Assembly (NCBI GenBank): GCA_009784985.1
Contig: WQXF01000018.1
Span: forward strand, 1-35,842
Origin: Clostridia bacterium
GTDB lineage: Bacteria; Bacillota; Clostridia; Christensenellales; Aristaeellaceae
Direction of reading: 5' to 3'
DNA: 35,842 nt
Shown here: piece by piece, positions 32,951 through 35,842 of the stretch
Position numbering within the stretch: the first letter of the stretch is position 1
Layout of the letters: every line of letters starts with the position of its first letter
The notes under the pieces: generated by a model
What the model saw: only the letters and a program-made list of their open reading frames with translations
Told to the model about the DNA's origin: nothing
Database searches by the model: none
Translations under genes and position numbers: made by a program

Positions 32951-33190
32951 TCAAGATGTCTCCCCGGCGAATTGCATCGCGGGAAGCTTATCTGGTTGCA
33001 CTGAAAGAATATTTGGGCACTTGTAGTACGCGTTGATCATCCCGCGCATTTTTGCAATCTCATTCCACTCATCATTCGCTCGTTCTGTGCGAAGCTTCTG
33101 TGCGTCCTCTTTGGACATGGATGCATACTCTGCTTCACGCTCAGCGCGGAGCGCGTGAATATCCTCAACATCAAACACTGTTTTGCTCAT
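32951..33190 (-). CDS. Small hypothetical charged protein in the par-manA-mnmE run
   Basis: A 79-residue, highly charged helical protein. It begins M-S-K-T-V-F-D-V-E-D-I-H-A-L-R and continues with long Glu/Arg-rich helix, then a less charged tail with K-C-P-N-I. GAGGAG precedes the ATG at good spacing, and it lies 15 nt after the propeller gene, so translation is likely. It faintly resembles short helical proteins found beside toxin or regulatory genes in Clostridia, which is memory only. No partner toxin is adjacent. Confidence 0.6.
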   Translation of the reverse strand: MSKTVFDVEDIHALRAEREAEYASMSKEDAQKLRTERANDEWNEIAKMRGMINAYYKCPNILSVQPDKLPAMQFAGETS

Positions 33191-33205
33191 GTCAACTCCT
33201 CTTTT

Positions 33206-34423
33206 TCACTCCATCAGCGGCCAGCCCGGCCCACACAGCGCCGCCACATCAATGAGCGCCGCACGATAATATATCCGCTCTCCCACATCGATGGCGCGCA
33301 GGGCCAGCAGCGTATTGCTGTCAACGTCCGCGTACAGCACGGGCAGGTAATCTGCATGGGATGTCAATCGCAGCACCCGGCCCAATTCAAAACTGTAGAA
33401 ACACAGCGCGCGGGATTCGGTTACGTAATACACACCTTCGGGTCGCAGAAGCAGCGCGTCTACCCCGGCATCGATGTACATCGGCTCAGCACCCATATTG
33501 TTCAGATCAGCCAGCCACAGTTGACCGCCCGAGAATCCGTGTTCGCGCAAGGGCGGGTCTTCTTCATCCCGGGCTTGTTGGCCCAGGGCGCGCTGCTCGT
33601 CGTCTTCCGCAAAATCGGCTGCCTGCCGCCATGCCATATATTGGCCATTGCTCTGCACGTCCATGGGCATGATATCCCGTTCCAGGCGCGCCAATTCTGT
33701 GTCGCTCTCTATGTCTAGCGCCAGAACCCACCAGCGATCCTGCTCGTAGGCGCCAACGGCCAGCACGCCGCCGGTTACCCGGGGCGGCTGCCAATCCACC
33801 TGGGCGTCCAGGCGGCGCAATAGCTGGGGCTCTTCTTCGTTGGGTGTCAACGCGTGTAACGCCATATTGAGCCGCTGATAGGGCGGTTGCGGGGGCGGGA
33901 AGTCCTCGCCGGATTCATACCAATACACGCGGCTGCCGTCGGTGGAGAGGGCGGGCACGATGGCGCTTTCCGGATAGGGATCCTCACGAACCAGCGTGGT
34001 GCGCCCGCTTTGCCCATTCCAGCTGCGGATGCGCCAGCCACCAGGAAAATCCTCGTACATCTCCACCCAGTAAAGCCAATCGCCGCACCAAACCGGCGTT
34101 AGGATTTGTATGCCCTGCCTAGCTTCAAATACCAGGGAATAGAGCATGGTTGCCGGATCGATGTGCCACAGGGCGTCGGCCCAGCCGGAGCGGCCTACAT
34201 CGATGGGGCCGCTTACCGCGATGGCGTCTGCAGAAAGGGCGGCTTGCTTCAAAGAGCGAGCACGGGCTTCGGGCGCAAACAGGCGCAACGGCAACTCGGC
34301 CTGGGGCGCGGTTACCGAGGCTGGCAACCCCGGCGGAAGGGTGGCTTGGGGTGGCGCACTGCCAGCGGCGGAGGGCAACAATAGTGCCAGCACGCACAGT
34401 GTGGCGACCCACCGGCTTTTCAT
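33206..34423 (-). CDS. Exported beta-propeller-like protein downstream of parB
   Basis: A 405-residue secreted protein. The open frame reaches back to 35020 across parB, but the real start is ATG 34423, with GGAGAGG upstream and a signal peptide M-K-S-R-W-V-A-T-L-C ending near A-A-G-S-A (about residue 22). The rest is beta-rich with recurring blades in which a Trp/Tyr-rich strand alternates with short loops (W-C-G-D-W-L-Y-W-V-E, S-R-V-Y-W-Y-E-S, N-G-Q-Y-M-A-W). This resembles TolB- or DUF5050-like propellers. It starts 5 nt after the parB stop, so it is translated from the par transcript, an unexpected neighbour for a secreted protein. Confidence 0.7.
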   Translation of the reverse strand: MKSRWVATLCVLALLLPSAAGSAPPQATLPPGLPASVTAPQAELPLRLFAPEARARSLKQAALSADAIAVSGPIDVGRSGWADALWHIDPATMLYSLVFEARQGIQILTPVWCGDWLYWVEMYEDFPGGWRIRSWNGQSGRTTLVREDPYPESAIVPALSTDGSRVYWYESGEDFPPPQPPYQRLNMALHALTPNEEEPQLLRRLDAQVDWQPPRVTGGVLAVGAYEQDRWWVLALDIESDTELARLERDIMPMDVQSNGQYMAWRQAADFAEDDEQRALGQQARDEEDPPLREHGFSGGQLWLADLNNMGAEPMYIDAGVDALLLRPEGVYYVTESRALCFYSFELGRVLRLTSHADYLPVLYADVDSNTLLALRAIDVGERIYYRAALIDVAALCGPGWPLME

Positions 34424-34428
34424 GCTCG

Positions 34429-35289
34429 TCACCTCTCCAACACCGCCAGCAGATTCTCCAACTCCTCCATAGAACCATACGTCAGCACGATGCGCCCCTT
34501 GCTCTGGCTGCCCACAATGGAAACCCGCATGCCCAGCGCACGGCGAAGGGAATCCTCCAAATCTGTGAGCTCCACTGAGCGCTCCTGCTCCTGGCGCTTT
34601 GGTGGCTTGCGCGTAGGACGCTGTGCCGCCGCTTCCATCTGCCGCACCGACCAACCCTGGCGCACCGCCGATTCCGCCAATATCCGCTGGCGGGAGGAAT
34701 CCTCCATACCGGCCAGCGCCCGCCCGTGGCCCGCCGTGAGCGAGCCCAGGCGCACCAAATCTTGAACCGGTTCCGGCAAATTCAGCAGGCGCAGCAGATT
34801 GGCCACCGCCGGGCGGCTGCGGCCGATGCGCTGGGAAACGCTCTCTTGGGTCAGGCCGCATTCTTCCATCAGCCGATGCACCGCGGAAGCTTCCTCTACC
34901 GGGTTGAGGTTTTCGCGCTGTATGTTCTCTACCAGCGCCACCTCCATCTGCTTCATCCGGTCGTAGTCTCGTACGATTGCGGGGATCACTTCGAGCCCGG
35001 CGATACGTGCGGCCCGCCACCGGCGTTCCCCGGCCACGATGGTATACCGGTTGCCGTCGGGATACACGATGATAGGCTGTATCACGCCTGATTGCTGGAT
35101 CGACTCGGCAAGCTGGCGCAGCGCTTCCTCGTCAAAGCGCTTGCGGGGCTGCTCCCGGTTGGGATCGATGCTGCCCAGGGGCAACTCCAGCACCGCGTTT
35201 TCTACCTGCGGCGAATCCATATCGTCCAGCAGCGCGTTGCCCTGGAACAGCACGCCTAATCCCTTGCCCAGGTTGTTTTTTTTCATCAT
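34429..35289 (-). CDS. parB: Chromosome partitioning protein ParB (Spo0J)
   Basis: A CTP-dependent DNA clamp that binds parS sites near oriC and loads SMC. The 286 residues show L-G-K-G-L-G-V-L at the N-terminus, the CTP-binding motifs (I-D-P-N-R-E-Q-P-R-K-R-F and G-E-R-R-W-R-A-A), E-N-I-Q-R-E-N-L-N-P-V-E-E-A, and a helix-turn-helix with L-T-Q-E-S-V-S-Q-R-I-G-R-S-R-P-A-V-A-N. A C-terminal dimerisation part follows. ATG codons at 35289 and 35286 are both possible; GGAGAG serves either. It begins 11 nt after the parA stop. No parS consensus was spotted by eye in the window. Confidence 0.96.
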   Translation of the reverse strand: MMKKNNLGKGLGVLFQGNALLDDMDSPQVENAVLELPLGSIDPNREQPRKRFDEEALRQLAESIQQSGVIQPIIVYPDGNRYTIVAGERRWRAARIAGLEVIPAIVRDYDRMKQMEVALVENIQRENLNPVEEASAVHRLMEECGLTQESVSQRIGRSRPAVANLLRLLNLPEPVQDLVRLGSLTAGHGRALAGMEDSSRQRILAESAVRQGWSVRQMEAAAQRPTRKPPKRQEQERSVELTDLEDSLRRALGMRVSIVGSQSKGRIVLTYGSMEELENLLAVLER

Positions 35290-35300
35290 GGCGCTCTCTC

Positions 35301-35842
35301 CTAATTCCGTGCCAACAATTCTCTCGCTAAATCGTAATACGCTTCCGCGCCTACGCTGCGGGCATCGTACAGGTGGATGGGCAGGCCGTGGCTGGGCGCT
35401 TCGCCCAGGCGTACATTGCGGGGGATGATGCTGGTGAACACCTTGCCCTTAAAGTGCTGCTTCACCTCATCCACCACCTGGAGGCCCAGGTTGGTGCGGG
35501 CATCCAGCATGGTGAGCACCACGCCCTCGATCTCCAGCGCCGGGTTGAGCCGCTGCTTCACCAATTGGATGGTGTTCATCAGCGCGGTGACGCCTTCCAG
35601 GGCGTAATACTCGCATTGGATGGGCACAAGCACGCTGTCCGCCGCCACCATGGCGTTGAGGGTGAGCAGCCCCAGGGAGGGGGGGCAGTCGATAAAAAGA
35701 TAGTCGTACTTATCACGCAGGGTGGCCAAGGATTGTTTGAGCTTGTGCTCGCGGCGCTCCAGCTCCACCAACTCCAGCTCGGCGCCGGCCAGACGGATAT
35801 CCGCCGACATCAGCGACAGCCCCTTGACCTGGGTGCGCAGCA
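35301..35842 (-). CDS. parA: Chromosome partitioning ATPase ParA (Soj), C-terminal part
   Basis: The gene runs off the right edge; the ATG at 35810 is internal, since the frame is open to the last base. About 180 residues are visible. They include A-D-I-R-L-A-G-A-E-L-E-L-V, the ParA Walker B segment Y-D-Y-L-F-I-D-C-P-P-S-L-G-L-L-T-L-N-A, and the conserved V-P-I-Q-C-E-Y-Y-A-L-E-G. The tail has R-L-G-E-A-P-S-H-G-L-P-I-H-L-Y-D. These are typical of Soj-type chromosomal ParA. The deviant Walker A is outside the window. With parB it forms the usual Firmicutes soj-spo0J pair. Confidence 0.97.
   Translation of the reverse strand, partial: LRTQVKGLSLMSADIRLAGAELELVELERREHKLKQSLATLRDKYDYLFIDCPPSLGLLTLNAMVAADSVLVPIQCEYYALEGVTALMNTIQLVKQRLNPALEIEGVVLTMLDARTNLGLQVVDEVKQHFKGKVFTSIIPRNVRLGEAPSHGLPIHLYDARSVGAEAYYDLARELLARN

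Noticed and set aside
34424..35020. 200-codon upstream extension of the propeller gene
   Set aside because: It overlaps parB in another frame, and a signal peptide plus ribosome site mark ATG 34423 as the true start.
1..35842. tRNA or rRNA genes, or a parS site
   Set aside because: Reading by eye found no tRNA cloverleaf, no rRNA segment and no parS-like CACGTG-centred 16-mer. A profile scan could still find a weak one.

Overview
The window is a chromosomal segment of a fairly GC-rich Clostridia/Firmicutes-type bacterium, probably a gut-type lineage near Oscillospirales or Christensenellales. That placement is inferred from gene content and gene order, not from a marker tree. Supporting genes are rbgA (ylqF), trmFO, DnaD- and DnaI-type primosome proteins, AddB, hslVU with a CodW-like N-terminal extension on HslV, zinc-type L28, a DUF1292 protein and ParB/Soj. 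Two Firmicutes-like palindromic repeat families are also present. Core genes are GC-rich; several interspersed genes of unknown function are clearly AT-richer.

Layout. 1-340: the 3' end of a SpaA/Cna-B surface-protein gene, its terminator, and a promoter whose -35 lies inside that terminator. 379-6134: rbgA, rnhB, yraN, then a very large exported lipoprotein/glycosyltransferase that appears to fuse two GT-C enzymes. 6226-14188: an unknown gene, comM, a small unknown gene, dprA (with an in-frame palindromic repeat inserted), topA, trmFO and an unknown membrane protein, mostly tightly spaced or overlapping. 14354-17228: a 147-bp MITE-like inverted repeat, then hslV, hslU and an AraC-type response regulator. 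17230-19266: rpmB on the minus strand, then a CD3324-type small protein and a DUF4143 ATPase. 19297-22288 (minus): dnaD-like, dnaI-like and a pyridoxamine-phosphate-oxidase-fold gene, read from right to left. 22417-25150: a half-copy of the MITE-like repeat, an exported duplicated-domain protein, a cysteine-rich DUF1292 protein and a sugar-nucleotide epimerase. 25154-28543 (minus): addB. 28736-30618: an AT-rich three-gene cassette (two-helix membrane protein, SAM methyltransferase, NTF2-like protein) with its own good promoter. 30624-35842 (minus): a probable operon read parA, parB, exported beta-propeller-like protein, small protein, manA, mnmE. This resembles the oriC-proximal region of Firmicutes, where mnmE and parAB are near neighbours.

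Functional themes. The window joins DNA uptake and recombination (comM, dprA, addB), chromosome topology, replication restart and segregation (topA, dnaD/dnaI, parAB), tRNA modification (trmFO, mnmE), ribosome assembly (rbgA, rpmB), proteolysis (hslVU) and envelope glycosylation (GT-C fusion, manA, epimerase).

The best candidates for something undescribed are the 28.7-30.6 kb cassette, the tandem GT-C fusion, and the palindrome carried in frame inside dprA. All functional statements come from reading motifs and layout only; no database search was possible.
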